A DNA stretch of 64,000 bases, taken from the NCBI RefSeq assembly GCF_014170375.1, contig NZ_LZZW01000024.1, positions 237,947 to 301,946 of the forward strand, read 5' to 3'. The stretch is from Variovorax sp. UMC13. GTDB taxonomy: Bacteria; Pseudomonadota; Gammaproteobacteria; Burkholderiales; Burkholderiaceae_C. The position numbers and the translations under genes are program-made. The notes under the pieces were generated by a model. It was not told where the DNA came from and did no database searches. It was given only the letters and a program-made list of their open reading frames with translations. Shown piece after piece: positions 24,190 to 31,980 of the stretch (the stretch's first letter is position 1; every line of letters starts with the position of its first letter).

Positions 24190-25638
24190 TTAATGGCTTG
24201 GCCCGGTACCCGCCCTCAGACGAAGGCTGCTGCAGATGCCAGCCAATGCCGCGCAGCCGGCCGCCAGGACCAGCGCGATGAGCGGGCCGCGGCCTTCATG
24301 CGGGCTCCAGACGCTGAAGATGGCGGCGACCAGCACCGCGCCCAGGGTCTGGCCGGTGAGCCGCGCCGTGCCCAGCATGCCGCTGGCTGCACCGCTTCGG
24401 TGCGGCGGCGGCGTGGTCACGATGGTGTGGTTGTTGGGCGACTGGAACAGGCCGAAGCCGGCGCCGCACAGCGCCATGCGCCAGACGATGTCGAGGTTGT
24501 CGGGCTGGGCCGGCAGCGAGGCCAGCAGCCCCAGGCCGATCGCCAGCAGCCCCAGGCCGATTCCGCCTAGCAGGCCGTCGGGGTAGCGGCCGATCAGCCG
24601 CCCGGCGATCGGCGCCATCACCACGATGGCCAGCGGCCAGGCGGTGATCAGCAGGCCGGCCTGCAGGTGGGTGCGGCCGTAGACGTCGAGCAGCAGGAAG
24701 GGCAGCGCGATGTACGACAGCATCTGCGCGCAGAAGGCCGCGACCGAGGTGCCCATCGACAGCGCGAACACCGGGATGCGCAGCAGGTCGATCGGGAACA
24801 GCGGCGCCACCAGCGAACGCTGGCGGCGCAGGTAGACGAAGCCCACCGCCACGCCGGCCAGCAGCAGCGCCCAGGCCGTGGGCTGGGCACCCTGGGCCGC
24901 GTCGGCCTCGCGCACGCCGAGCCGGTCGGCGCCGACGAAGATCAGCGCGAACATCAGCACGTTGAGCACCACGTCGACCCACGAGAAACGCACCCCGGTG
25001 GCCGGTGGCGCCGTGTTGAAGGGCAAGGCGCGCACACCCAGCGCCAGCACCGCCAGCCCCAGCGGCACGTTGAGCGCGAACAGCCAGGGCCAGGAAGCCA
25101 CCGACAGGATGGCGGCCGCCACCGAGGGGCCGGCCACCGAGGCGGTCGCCACCACCATCGAGTTGATCGCGATGCCGCGCCCCAACTGCGCCGACGGATA
25201 GATCAGCCGCACCATGGCGGCGTTGACGCTCATGATGCCGGCCGCGCCCAGCCCCTGGAAGGCGCGCGCGGCGATCAGCGTGCCGAGGGAATTGGCCAGC
25301 GTCGCGGCCAGCGAGGACACGGTGAACAAGGCCACGCCCAGCAGGTAGACGCGGCGGTAGCCGATCCGGTCGCCCAGCGAGGCCAGCGGCAGCAGCATCA
25401 CCAGCGTGGCGATCTGGTAGGCGTTGACCACCCAGATCGAATGCGCGGGGCTGGCGTTGAGTTCGCGCGCGATGCCCGGCAGCGCGAGGTTGACGATGGT
25501 GCCGTCGAGCACCGAGACCGCGATGCCCAGGATGATCACCGCCATCGCGTACAGGCGCTGCGGCATGGGCAACCCGTCGCGCGGCGCCGCCGCGGCCACC
25601 GGGGACGACGCTTCCTCGCGCAGGGTGCCGGCGCTCAT
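24190..25638 (-). CDS. MFS drug efflux transporter (EmrB/QacA-like, DHA2)
   Basis: 482 residues with about 14 predicted helices. The DHA2 signatures are visible: VLDGTIVNLALPGIA (motif D1, near residue 43), LGDRIGYRRVYLLG (motif A, near 88) and a central GPSVAAAILSV (motif C, near 169). It is a proton-driven exporter in the inner membrane. It begins directly after the stop of the second MFS gene (TGA then ATG, no gap). Substrate unknown. Confidence 0.9.
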   Translation of the reverse strand: MSAGTLREEASSPVAAAAPRDGLPMPQRLYAMAVIILGIAVSVLDGTIVNLALPGIARELNASPAHSIWVVNAYQIATLVMLLPLASLGDRIGYRRVYLLGVALFTVSSLAATLANSLGTLIAARAFQGLGAAGIMSVNAAMVRLIYPSAQLGRGIAINSMVVATASVAGPSVAAAILSVASWPWLFALNVPLGLAVLALGVRALPFNTAPPATGVRFSWVDVVLNVLMFALIFVGADRLGVREADAAQGAQPTAWALLLAGVAVGFVYLRRQRSLVAPLFPIDLLRIPVFALSMGTSVAAFCAQMLSYIALPFLLLDVYGRTHLQAGLLITAWPLAIVVMAPIAGRLIGRYPDGLLGGIGLGLLAIGLGLLASLPAQPDNLDIVWRMALCGAGFGLFQSPNNHTIVTTPPPHRSGAASGMLGTARLTGQTLGAVLVAAIFSVWSPHEGRGPLIALVLAAGCAALAGICSSLRLRAGTGPSH

Positions 25639-26862
25639 TCAGCGCACCGCAGGCTCGGCCACGGCATCGGAAGCGGCGCCGTAGGCACCGCCCAGCGTGA
25701 GCCAGGTCAGCACCACGGCCACCAGCGCGCCGCCGGCCATGCCGGCCACCATGGGCAGCGGACGGCCGTCGGTGAACAGGCCCACCACGCCCATCACGAC
25801 CGCGCCGGTCAGCATCTGCAGCGTGCCCATCAGCGCCGAGGCGGTGCCGGCGATGCTGCCGTGCTCCTCGAGCGCGAGCACCGAGGTGGTGGGAATCACC
25901 AGACCCATCAGGCCGCTGGCGATGAAGTACAGCACCAGCAGCACCCAGATCGAATCGCCGCCCAGCAGGTAGTAGACGAACATCGCCACCATCACCAAGC
26001 CGCAGGCCGCCACCGCGCCCTTGACCACGCGCGCCAGCCCGAAACGTTCGCCCAGCGGGCCGTTGAACTGCGCGGCCGCGAAAAAGGCCGCCGCATTGAC
26101 GCCGAAGGCCACGCTGTACATCACGGGCGACAGGCCGTAGTGGTCGATCATCACGAAGGAAGAATTCGCCAGGTAGGTGAAGAAGCCGGCCATCGCGAAG
26201 CTGCCGATGAAGACCAGGCCCAGATAGTGCCAGTCGCGCAGCAGCTGGCCGTAGCCGGCCAGGGCGCTGCCCAGGCTGCTTTCCACGCGTTGTTCAGGGG
26301 TGCGGGTCTCGCCCAGCGAGGTGTTGATCAGCACCAGGCCCGCGATGGCCGCCAGCGTGACGGCCCAGAACACCGCGCGCCAGCCGGCCAGCGCGATCAC
26401 CCCGCTGCCGACCAGCGGCGCCAGGATGGGCGAGATGCTGAACACCAGCATCAGCAGCGACATCAGGCGCGCCGCGTCGTTGCCGGTGTGCAGGTCGCGC
26501 ACGATGGCCCGCGGGATCGCCATGCCGGCCGCCGCGCCCAGGCCCTGCAGGAAGCGCAGCACGATCAGCGTCTGGATGTCGCCCGCCAACGCGCAGCCCA
26601 CGCTGGCCAGCGCGAACAGGCCGAGTCCGAAGTACAGCGGCGGCTTGCGCCCGACCATGTCGGAGATCGGTCCGTAGAAAGGCTGGCCCACCGCCAGCGC
26701 CAGGAAGAACACCGTGAGGCTCCACTGCACGGCGCCGATGTCGGCCCGCAGGCTGGTGCCGATGGCCGGCAGCGCGGGCAGGTACATGTCGATGGCGAAC
26801 GGACCGATGGCCGACAGCAGGCCCAGCACGAGCGCCATCTTGAAGAAACGCGAAGAAGTCAT
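25639..26862 (-). CDS. Bcr/CflA family multidrug efflux MFS transporter
   Basis: 407 residues and 12 helices, opening with FKMALVLGLLSAIGPFAIDMYLPALPAI, the Bcr/CflA motif (here residues 7-34), then PISDMVGRKPPLYFGLGLFA (motif A, near 66) and FSISPILAPLVGSGV (motif C, near 142). Relatives export bicyclomycin, sulphonamides or chloramphenicol. It forms a two-pump pair with the DHA2 transporter downstream; the two belong to different MFS subfamilies, so this is not a simple tandem duplication. Confidence 0.92.
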   Translation of the reverse strand: MTSSRFFKMALVLGLLSAIGPFAIDMYLPALPAIGTSLRADIGAVQWSLTVFFLALAVGQPFYGPISDMVGRKPPLYFGLGLFALASVGCALAGDIQTLIVLRFLQGLGAAAGMAIPRAIVRDLHTGNDAARLMSLLMLVFSISPILAPLVGSGVIALAGWRAVFWAVTLAAIAGLVLINTSLGETRTPEQRVESSLGSALAGYGQLLRDWHYLGLVFIGSFAMAGFFTYLANSSFVMIDHYGLSPVMYSVAFGVNAAAFFAAAQFNGPLGERFGLARVVKGAVAACGLVMVAMFVYYLLGGDSIWVLLVLYFIASGLMGLVIPTTSVLALEEHGSIAGTASALMGTLQMLTGAVVMGVVGLFTDGRPLPMVAGMAGGALVAVVLTWLTLGGAYGAASDAVAEPAVR

Positions 26863-26922
26863 AGGGGGTGATTGTCGCCAACCTGGAAACGGCCACCCGG
26901 CAGCGCGGCGAGCGCGCCTGTG

Positions 26923-27396
26923 CTACGACGCCAGCAGGCCCTGGCGGCCGCCCGCTTCGTCGACGCAGGAGATCTGCAGCTGCTGCAGGTGCGAGCGGAA
27001 GGCGACGGCGTCGATCCAGCCCTCGACCCGGAAGCCCTCGCGCGCGCGCAAGGTGCCGTCCGCACCGTGCAGCAGCGTCACCGCGTAGCCGCCGGCCGCC
27101 TTGTCGGCCTTGACCTCGACCGCCACGGTGCGCAGGTCGATCGCCTCGCGCCGGGCGGCCTTGCCCGCCTTGCCGGCGGCCGTCTCGCGCAGCGCCAGCA
27201 CGCAGGGCGAGACGATCTCGAAGCCCGTGCGCGTGGCACCGGCCTGCGCGCCCAGGTAACCGTTGAGTGCGCGCACGTGGTCGGTGACCGAGAGCGCGGC
27301 CGTGCGGGGGTTGTCGCCGGCCGGATAGCCGTCGGCGCAGGCGGCCAGCAGCAGCACCAGGCCGAGGCCGCCGATCAGCCGTGCGAAGTCGTCCAT
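26923..27396 (-). CDS. Putative lipoprotein of unknown function
   Basis: 157 residues from ATG 27396: a short N terminus, a hydrophobic stretch GGLGLVLLLAAC with a lipobox Cys at residue 20, then a mature domain with ALSVTDHVRALNGYLGAQAG and a predicted beta-rich part. An upstream TTG gives a longer frame but destroys the compact signal peptide. It precedes the Bcr-type pump gene by about 60 bases on the same strand. No family recognised. Confidence 0.65.
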   Translation of the reverse strand: MDDFARLIGGLGLVLLLAACADGYPAGDNPRTAALSVTDHVRALNGYLGAQAGATRTGFEIVSPCVLALRETAAGKAGKAARREAIDLRTVAVEVKADKAAGGYAVTLLHGADGTLRAREGFRVEGWIDAVAFRSHLQQLQISCVDEAGGRQGLLAS

Positions 27397-27720
27397 GGGA
27401 GGCAAAGGGAAAGAGGGGGAAGGAGGGGCATGCAAAGCGCGCCAGAGTTTCGACGCAGAAAGCGCCCGGTGCGCGCTTGACCTTGGGGGCGGCCCGTGAT
27501 TTCAACAGGGCCGCATTGTTTCCATTGCCCGAACGCCATGGTTCTGCGCGCACGCGTTTTTGCAGGCTGTTCAGGATCAAACTTCATCCCACAGACCAAC
27601 GCAGCAAGTTGATCTGGGTGAACAGGCCACCGAGCGAAGAGGCCGCCCCGGGAAGGGGCGGAGACACCCACCCAAGACCGGTTCTACATCATCCAAATCA
27701 TTGAAGAAAGAGAAATTGAA
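27397..27720. other. 324-base gap between divergent genes with a GC hairpin
   Basis: No gene is supported. A TTGACC at 27477-27482 faces the plus-strand gene but lacks a convincing -10 at the right distance. A 7-bp stem CCGCCCC/GGGGCGG with a five-base loop lies at 27643-27661, in what would be the 5' leader of the gene at 27721. The segment is otherwise unremarkable and less GC-rich near 27540-27620. Confidence 0.5.
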
Positions 27721-28071
27721 ATGAACACCCGCAAGATCCTCGCCGTCGCCGCCCTCTCCCTCGTGGCTGCCGTCGGCGCCCAAGCCGAAACCTATGACGG
27801 CGTGCTGACGGTGCGCTCGAGCCTGAGCCGCGCCGACACCCAGGGCCAGGCCGTGGCCGCCGCCCGCGCCGGCAACATCTACGGCGACACCTACGGCAGC
27901 GGCGTGCTGGCCGTCAATTCGACCGTCGACCGCGCCGCGGTGCGTGCCGAGGCCGTGGCCGCCGCGCACAACCCGCTGCAGAGCCTGGACCGCCGCGCCT
28001 TCTACCGCGACCAGGTGCCCACCGCTTACCTGAAGCCCCGCGTGTCCTTCACGCAGCAAGCTTCGCGCTGA
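27721..28071 (+). CDS. Small exported protein, DUF4148-like layout
   Basis: 116 residues: signal peptide MNTRKILAVAALSLVAAVGAQA, then RSSLSRADTQGQAVAAARAG and a similar STVDRAAVRAEAVAAAHN segment, an internal repeat of an S/T-x-x-R/D-A-x-x-x-A-V-A-A-A pattern. A purine-rich GAAAGAGA precedes the ATG. The architecture (short secreted, Ala-rich repeat) parallels the protein at 16056-16334 and many Burkholderiales exported proteins of unknown function. Confidence 0.75.
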   Translation: MNTRKILAVAALSLVAAVGAQAETYDGVLTVRSSLSRADTQGQAVAAARAGNIYGDTYGSGVLAVNSTVDRAAVRAEAVAAAHNPLQSLDRRAFYRDQVPTAYLKPRVSFTQQASR

Positions 28072-28094
28072 ACCACGGCGGGCCCGCTGTCCGA

Positions 28095-28667
28095 CTAGAA
28101 CGCGTCGAACAGCGAGGCCGTCCCGGTCGGCCGCGCGCCCTCGTTGTGCAGCATGCGCATCTTGGCCAGCGCGCCGCCCGGCGCCGAGAAGCCACCCGGG
28201 CGTCCATCGGCCGCCAGCACCCGGTGGCAGGGCACGATGGGCGCGAAGGGGTTGCGGCCCAGCGCCTGCCCCACCGCACGGGCCAGCCCCTTGCCGCCGA
28301 GTTCCTCGGCAACCTCCCCGTAAGTCCTTGTCTGGCCCGGCCGGATGCGCCGCGCGATCGCATAGACGCGCCGGTGGAATTCGGGCACGCCCTCCTCGTC
28401 GAGCACGATCTCCAGCAGGTCGAGGGGCGCACCGGCCAGCATCGCGGTGGTGGCGTCGATGGCCGCCCGCACGCTCGGCGGCGGCAGCGCTTCGGCCAGG
28501 GCCGGAAAGCTCGCCTGCATGCGCGCGCGGGTCAGCGCCTCGTCGCGCTCGGGCAGCTGCACACCCACGATGCCACGCTCGCCCCAGGCGATGCTGCAGG
28601 GGCCGATCACCGTTTCGAAGACGGCGAAACCGGCGGGGCATTCGGGCTGCATGCCGGCATCAGTCAT
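28095..28667 (-). CDS. ogt: Methylated-DNA--protein-cysteine methyltransferase
   Basis: 190 residues. The active-site motif PCHRVLAADGRPGGF (near 145, acceptor Cys in PCHRV) is preceded by YGEVAEELGGKGLARAVGQALGRNPF, the Ogt/AGT DNA-binding helix-turn-helix and Asn hinge. It repairs O6-alkylguanine and O4-alkylthymine by irreversible transfer to the Cys. The lack of an N-terminal Ada zinc domain makes it Ogt-type. It overlaps the small upstream gene by eight bases. Confidence 0.93.
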   Translation of the reverse strand: MTDAGMQPECPAGFAVFETVIGPCSIAWGERGIVGVQLPERDEALTRARMQASFPALAEALPPPSVRAAIDATTAMLAGAPLDLLEIVLDEEGVPEFHRRVYAIARRIRPGQTRTYGEVAEELGGKGLARAVGQALGRNPFAPIVPCHRVLAADGRPGGFSAPGGALAKMRMLHNEGARPTGTASLFDAF

Positions 28668-28938
28668 GCAGCAGCACCTGGCAGCCGTCGGGCCGGAGCT
28701 CCAACAGTGTCTTGACCTCGCGTGCGATCTCCGCGCGGTGGCCGGGCTTCAGCGCTCGAAGCCGCTCGCCGTCGACCTGCCGGATCGTCTGCAACAGCAA
28801 GGTGATGGGGTAGACCCGCCGGGGCATCTGCTCCGGCACGTCCTCCCAGGCCCAGACACATTCGCCCACGAAACGCACGCCCTCGTCGTCGACGAACTCG
28901 AAGGACTCACCGCGGTGGGTCAGGCGGGCGTGCTTCAT
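28660..28938 (-). CDS. Small conserved hypothetical protein
   Basis: 92 residues from ATG 28938 (MKHARLTHRGESFEFVDDEG). Soluble, with FVGECVWAWEDVPEQMPRR and a helical REVKTLLELRPDG end; no family recognised. Its stop overlaps the ogt start by eight bases, so translation is probably coupled. The longer in-frame start at 29004 would overlap the upstream gene and looks non-coding. Confidence 0.65.
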   Translation of the reverse strand: MKHARLTHRGESFEFVDDEGVRFVGECVWAWEDVPEQMPRRVYPITLLLQTIRQVDGERLRALKPGHRAEIAREVKTLLELRPDGCQVLLHD

Positions 28939-28963
28939 CGGGCGGAGCTTGGGTCCGGCGCGC

Positions 28964-29380
28964 CTACTTGAGCGTCCTGGCGAACGCCAACACGCGCTCG
29001 CCATCCGCCTCGGTGTAGACCATGGCCGGCGTCAGGCCCACATAGCGCCCGCCTTCGTGTGGCCGGGCCTCGACGAGCTGAAGCCCCACCAGCTTGCCCG
29101 AGGGCACATAGCGGGTCTCGATGTAGATGCCGGTCTGCCCTTCCTTGACGATGGGCAGCTGCGCGACCGCCTCGTAGTCCTCGGCCTTGAGCAAGGCGGT
29201 CAGGCGGTCCTTCAGGGCGAAGGCATACCAGGCCTGCTCGTACACCATCGACTCGCCGGTCTGCACATGCTTGAGCATCACGAGCAGCTTGCGCTTGAAG
29301 AGCTTCAGCTCCTCCATCAGGAACGCGAAAAGGTCGCCGTATTCGCCCGGTGCCGTTTCAGGGGTACGCAAAACTGCCAT
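28964..29380 (-). CDS. Conserved hypothetical protein
   Basis: 138 residues from ATG 29380 (MAVLRTPETAPGEYGDLFAF). It appears to be an alpha/beta soluble protein, with helix EELKLFKRKLLVMLKHV near 26 and strands GIYIETRYVPSGKLVGLQLV near 88. No known domain recognised. It starts the small operon with the 92-residue protein and ogt (gap 25 bases). Confidence 0.65.
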   Translation of the reverse strand: MAVLRTPETAPGEYGDLFAFLMEELKLFKRKLLVMLKHVQTGESMVYEQAWYAFALKDRLTALLKAEDYEAVAQLPIVKEGQTGIYIETRYVPSGKLVGLQLVEARPHEGGRYVGLTPAMVYTEADGERVLAFARTLK

Positions 29381-29466
29381 GGTGTCGTGCTGCCTTTCTG
29401 GAGGGATCGAAGGGTGAAAGCCAGCGCACTTTACCCTCCCTCCGCAACACCGCCACCCCGCGCAGT

Positions 29467-30270
29467 TCAGGAGCCGGACAAGGCGGGGAAGTCGGTGCCC
29501 AGCCACTTCTGGTAGAGCTTGTTGAGCTCGCCGTTGGCCTTGTGGCGTGCCACGAAATCGTCCACGGCCTTCTTCAGCCCGGCCTGGCCCGGACGCAGCG
29601 CGATGCCCATGCGCTGCTCGGTCAGCACCAGCTTCTGCTCGTAGGTGTTGGCGGGGGCGCGCTTGGCGATCTGCGCGGCCACGGTGGTGGAGCAGCCGAT
29701 CGCGTCGACCTGCCCCGACAGCAGCGCCTGCATGGTGGTGGCGTCGTCGTCGAAGCGGCGGATCTGCGTGCCCTCGGGCGCGATGGCCGTCAGCGCGACG
29801 TCCTGGGTGCTGGCGCGAGCCACGCCCAGGCGCTTGTTCTTGAAATCGGCCGGGCCCTTGATCTCGGTCTTGCTCACCCCGTAGAGCACCACGGAAGCCG
29901 TGGCGTAGGGCATCGAGAAATCGACCTGCTTCGCGCGCTCGGGCGAGATGGCCAGCGAGGCGACCAGCAGGTCGACCTTGTTCGTCAGCAGGAAGGGAAT
30001 GCGGTTCGGGCCGGTGACCGGCACGATGGTGAGCTTCACGCCCCAGTCCCTGGCCAGCAGCCGGGCCACGTCGGCGTCGTAGCCGTCGGGCTGGTTCTGC
30101 GCATTGGTCGTGCCGTAGGGCGGGAAGTCGACCAGCATGCCGACAGTGAGCTCGCCCTTCTTCTGGATGTCGGCGACCGACTGGGCCGTGGCGAAGGGCG
30201 CGAACACGGCGAGCGCGGCGCCCAGGCCGAGGGCCGCGAGGGCCGTGCGACGGGTGGTGGAAGAGGTCAT
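29467..30270 (-). CDS. Amino-acid-type ABC transporter periplasmic binding protein
   Basis: 267 residues: signal peptide MTSSTTRRTALAALG through ATAQS, then the SBP family 3 core with GELTVGMLVDFPPYG (near 40), GYDADVARLLARDWGVKL (near 63), DLLVASLAISPERAKQVDFS (near 100) and a C-terminal LNKLYQKWLG. It binds a small amine or amino acid in the periplasm. No permease or ATPase is adjacent, so it may use a remote transporter. It follows the RraA-family gene by 46 bases on the same strand. Confidence 0.88.
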   Translation of the reverse strand: MTSSTTRRTALAALGLGAALAVFAPFATAQSVADIQKKGELTVGMLVDFPPYGTTNAQNQPDGYDADVARLLARDWGVKLTIVPVTGPNRIPFLLTNKVDLLVASLAISPERAKQVDFSMPYATASVVLYGVSKTEIKGPADFKNKRLGVARASTQDVALTAIAPEGTQIRRFDDDATTMQALLSGQVDAIGCSTTVAAQIAKRAPANTYEQKLVLTEQRMGIALRPGQAGLKKAVDDFVARHKANGELNKLYQKWLGTDFPALSGS

Positions 30271-30316
30271 GCGGGGTGTCTCCTGGGATGCGAAAAATAA
30301 GAGTCGGATCGACGCG

Positions 30317-31003
30317 TCACATCACGCCGAAGGTGTCGAAGGCCTCGACCGTGCTCATGCCGTTCTGGATCGCGATGCGCACCCGGTTCTCGGTGCCGGC
30401 CTTCTCCAGCGCCAGGCGGATGGCCTCGACCTCGACCTCGCGCGGGATGACCAGCACGCCATCCTGGTCGCCGAAGACGATGTCGCCGGGCTTCACGCGC
30501 ACGCCCTGGATCTCCACCGGCACGCGGTAGTCGACCACCTTGCCGCGCGGCCCCTGGTCCTGCGAATAGCCGCCCAGCGAGAACACCGGCAGGCCCAGTT
30601 CCAGCACTTCGGAGGTGTCGCGCGAGTAGCCGTCGAGCACGGCGCCCGCGGCCTTGAGGTGCAGCGCACGCGTGGTCATCAGGCCGCCCCACAGCGCGAA
30701 CTGCGGCGCCGTGCCGGTGGCGACATAGACCTCGTTCGGCTTCAGGTCGTCGAGCGCTTCGAACAGCAGCCCGAAGGCCCGCCGGCTCAGCGCCGACTTG
30801 CCCTCGGGCTCGGACCTCGCGAAGCAGTGGGTCTCGAGCACCGGCATCGCGCGGCCCGCGACCACCATGGTGCGCGCCACCGGCCGGATGGCCGCCGGCA
30901 GGAACTGGTGCATCAGGCCTAGCGTGTCGAGGATGTCCCCGACCACGGCGGGAAACAGCCGCGTGCGCATCAGGCCGAACAGTTCGTCATCGTCTTTCCA
31001 CAT
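30317..31003 (-). CDS. RraA-family protein (probable HMG/CHA-type aldolase)
   Basis: 228 residues. The pyruvate-aldolase signature is intact: ALWGGLMTTRALHLKAAGA (near 102) then VLDGYSRD (near 122), where the Arg and Asp bind pyruvate and the metal in 4-hydroxy-4-methyl-2-oxoglutarate / 4-carboxy-4-hydroxy-2-oxoadipate aldolases. True RNase E inhibitors lack part of this, so an aldolase or oxaloacetate decarboxylase is more likely. ATG 31003 follows a strong AAAGGAG site. It is divergent from the FadR-type regulator. Confidence 0.85.
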   Translation of the reverse strand: MWKDDDELFGLMRTRLFPAVVGDILDTLGLMHQFLPAAIRPVARTMVVAGRAMPVLETHCFARSEPEGKSALSRRAFGLLFEALDDLKPNEVYVATGTAPQFALWGGLMTTRALHLKAAGAVLDGYSRDTSEVLELGLPVFSLGGYSQDQGPRGKVVDYRVPVEIQGVRVKPGDIVFGDQDGVLVIPREVEVEAIRLALEKAGTENRVRIAIQNGMSTVEAFDTFGVM

Positions 31004-31053
31004 GTCGTCTCCTTTGGATGCGTGGATTGAACGCGGGCAACCCGCCGCGCACA

Positions 31054-31076
31054 ACCTGTCACCCTGTACGATAGGT
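31054..31076. promoter_or_regulatory. Candidate operator between RraA-family gene and FadR-type regulator
   Basis: ACCTGTC and GATAGGT form 7-base inverted arms (one mismatch) with a 9-base spacer, ending three bases before the regulator ATG at 31080 and 51 bases upstream of the divergent aldolase gene. The placement fits autoregulation and control of the divergent genes by the GntR-family protein. Inference only. Confidence 0.4.
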
Positions 31077-31079
31077 CGC

Positions 31080-31796
31080 ATGAGCGCCCATCCTTTCGTC
31101 CTCGGCCGCCTCGAGCGCACCTCCTTGTCGGAACAGGCCGTGCAAAGCCTGCTGCAGCGCATCGAGGAACAGCAGCTGCAGCCCGGCACGCCCCTGCCCT
31201 CGGAGGCGCAGCTGGGCGAATCGCTGGGCGTGAGCCGCACGGTGGTGCGCGAAGCGCTGCGCACGCTCAAGGGCCTGGGCGTGGTCGAGATCGCCAACGG
31301 CAAGAACCCGATCGTCCGGCGCGACCTCGATGCCTCGGCGCTGGGCATCTACTTCTCGCGCGCGCTGCAGGTGCTGGAGAACTCCACCGACGACCTGATG
31401 GACGTGCGCGCCAGCCTCGAAGCCCGGGCCGCCGAACTGGCCGCCCGCCGCCGCACGCCGGCCCAGCTGACCCGCATGTCCGAGCTGGTGGTGCAGATGC
31501 AGGCGCAGCTGCGGCAGCCCGCGGTCTACGCCTCGCTCGACACCGAGCTGCACCTGGAGATCGCGCGCGCCAGCGGCAACCTGCTGCTGTTCCAGATGAT
31601 CGGCTCGGTCCGCGCCTCGCTCGAGGCGCAGTCGCGCCAGGGCATGGAGCGGCGCAAGACCGAGGCCAGCCTGCAGAAGGTGCAGGACGCGCATGTCGAG
31701 CTGGTCGAACGCATCGGCCTCGGCGATGCCGAAGGCGCGGCCCTCTGCATGCGGGCGCACATGGAGAGTGCGCTGAAGGTGCTGAAGAAGCGCTGA
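31080..31796 (+). CDS. FadR-subfamily GntR transcriptional regulator
   Basis: 238 residues: an N-terminal winged helix (residues about 10-75) with GTPLPSEAQLGESLGVSRTVVREAL and RTLKGLGVVEIANG, then a helical FCD ligand domain with DLMDVRASLEARAAELAA near 106 and metal-site His residues in ELHLEIARASGN (near 160) and CMRAHMESAL near the C terminus. It probably senses an organic acid linked to the divergent aldolase/binding-protein genes. The start at 31080 is preferred to a longer frame overlapping the divergent promoter; only a weak AGG precedes it. Confidence 0.9.
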   Translation: MSAHPFVLGRLERTSLSEQAVQSLLQRIEEQQLQPGTPLPSEAQLGESLGVSRTVVREALRTLKGLGVVEIANGKNPIVRRDLDASALGIYFSRALQVLENSTDDLMDVRASLEARAAELAARRRTPAQLTRMSELVVQMQAQLRQPAVYASLDTELHLEIARASGNLLLFQMIGSVRASLEAQSRQGMERRKTEASLQKVQDAHVELVERIGLGDAEGAALCMRAHMESALKVLKKR

Positions 31797-31808
31797 GGGG
31801 CCGCTTGC

Positions 31809-31973
31809 CTATCGGCAGCGCAGCGCGAACTGGCGGTCCCTCGCCTGCTTGCGCCGTGCGTCCAGCAGCAGGCCGCGGTTCGAGGACGGCGCCGGCCGCA
31901 GGCGGCGCTCGAAGGCCGTCAAGGGCGCCCGGCTGCTGTGCAGCGGGGCCAGGTCGGAGAACGGAGGAGGCAC
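31809..31973 (-). CDS. Possible 54-residue basic protein downstream of the EAL gene
   Basis: From a GTG at 31973, eight bases after the stop of the PAS-GGDEF-EAL gene, an open frame of 54 codons ends at TAG 31809. Nearly every codon has G or C at the third position in this frame, as in neighbouring genes. The sequence is Arg-rich, with PLTAFERRLRPAP and LLLDARRKQARDRQF. No clear ribosome-binding site and no family recognised. It could also be a chance frame in GC-rich DNA. Confidence 0.35.
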   Translation of the reverse strand: MPPPFSDLAPLHSSRAPLTAFERRLRPAPSSNRGLLLDARRKQARDRQFALRCR

Positions 31974-31980
31974 GGCCAGC

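Noticed and set aside
30317..31348. A longer start for the RraA-family protein.
   Set aside because: The extension is antisense to the FadR regulator; the ATG at 31003 has a strong AAAGGAG and gives a normal-length protein.
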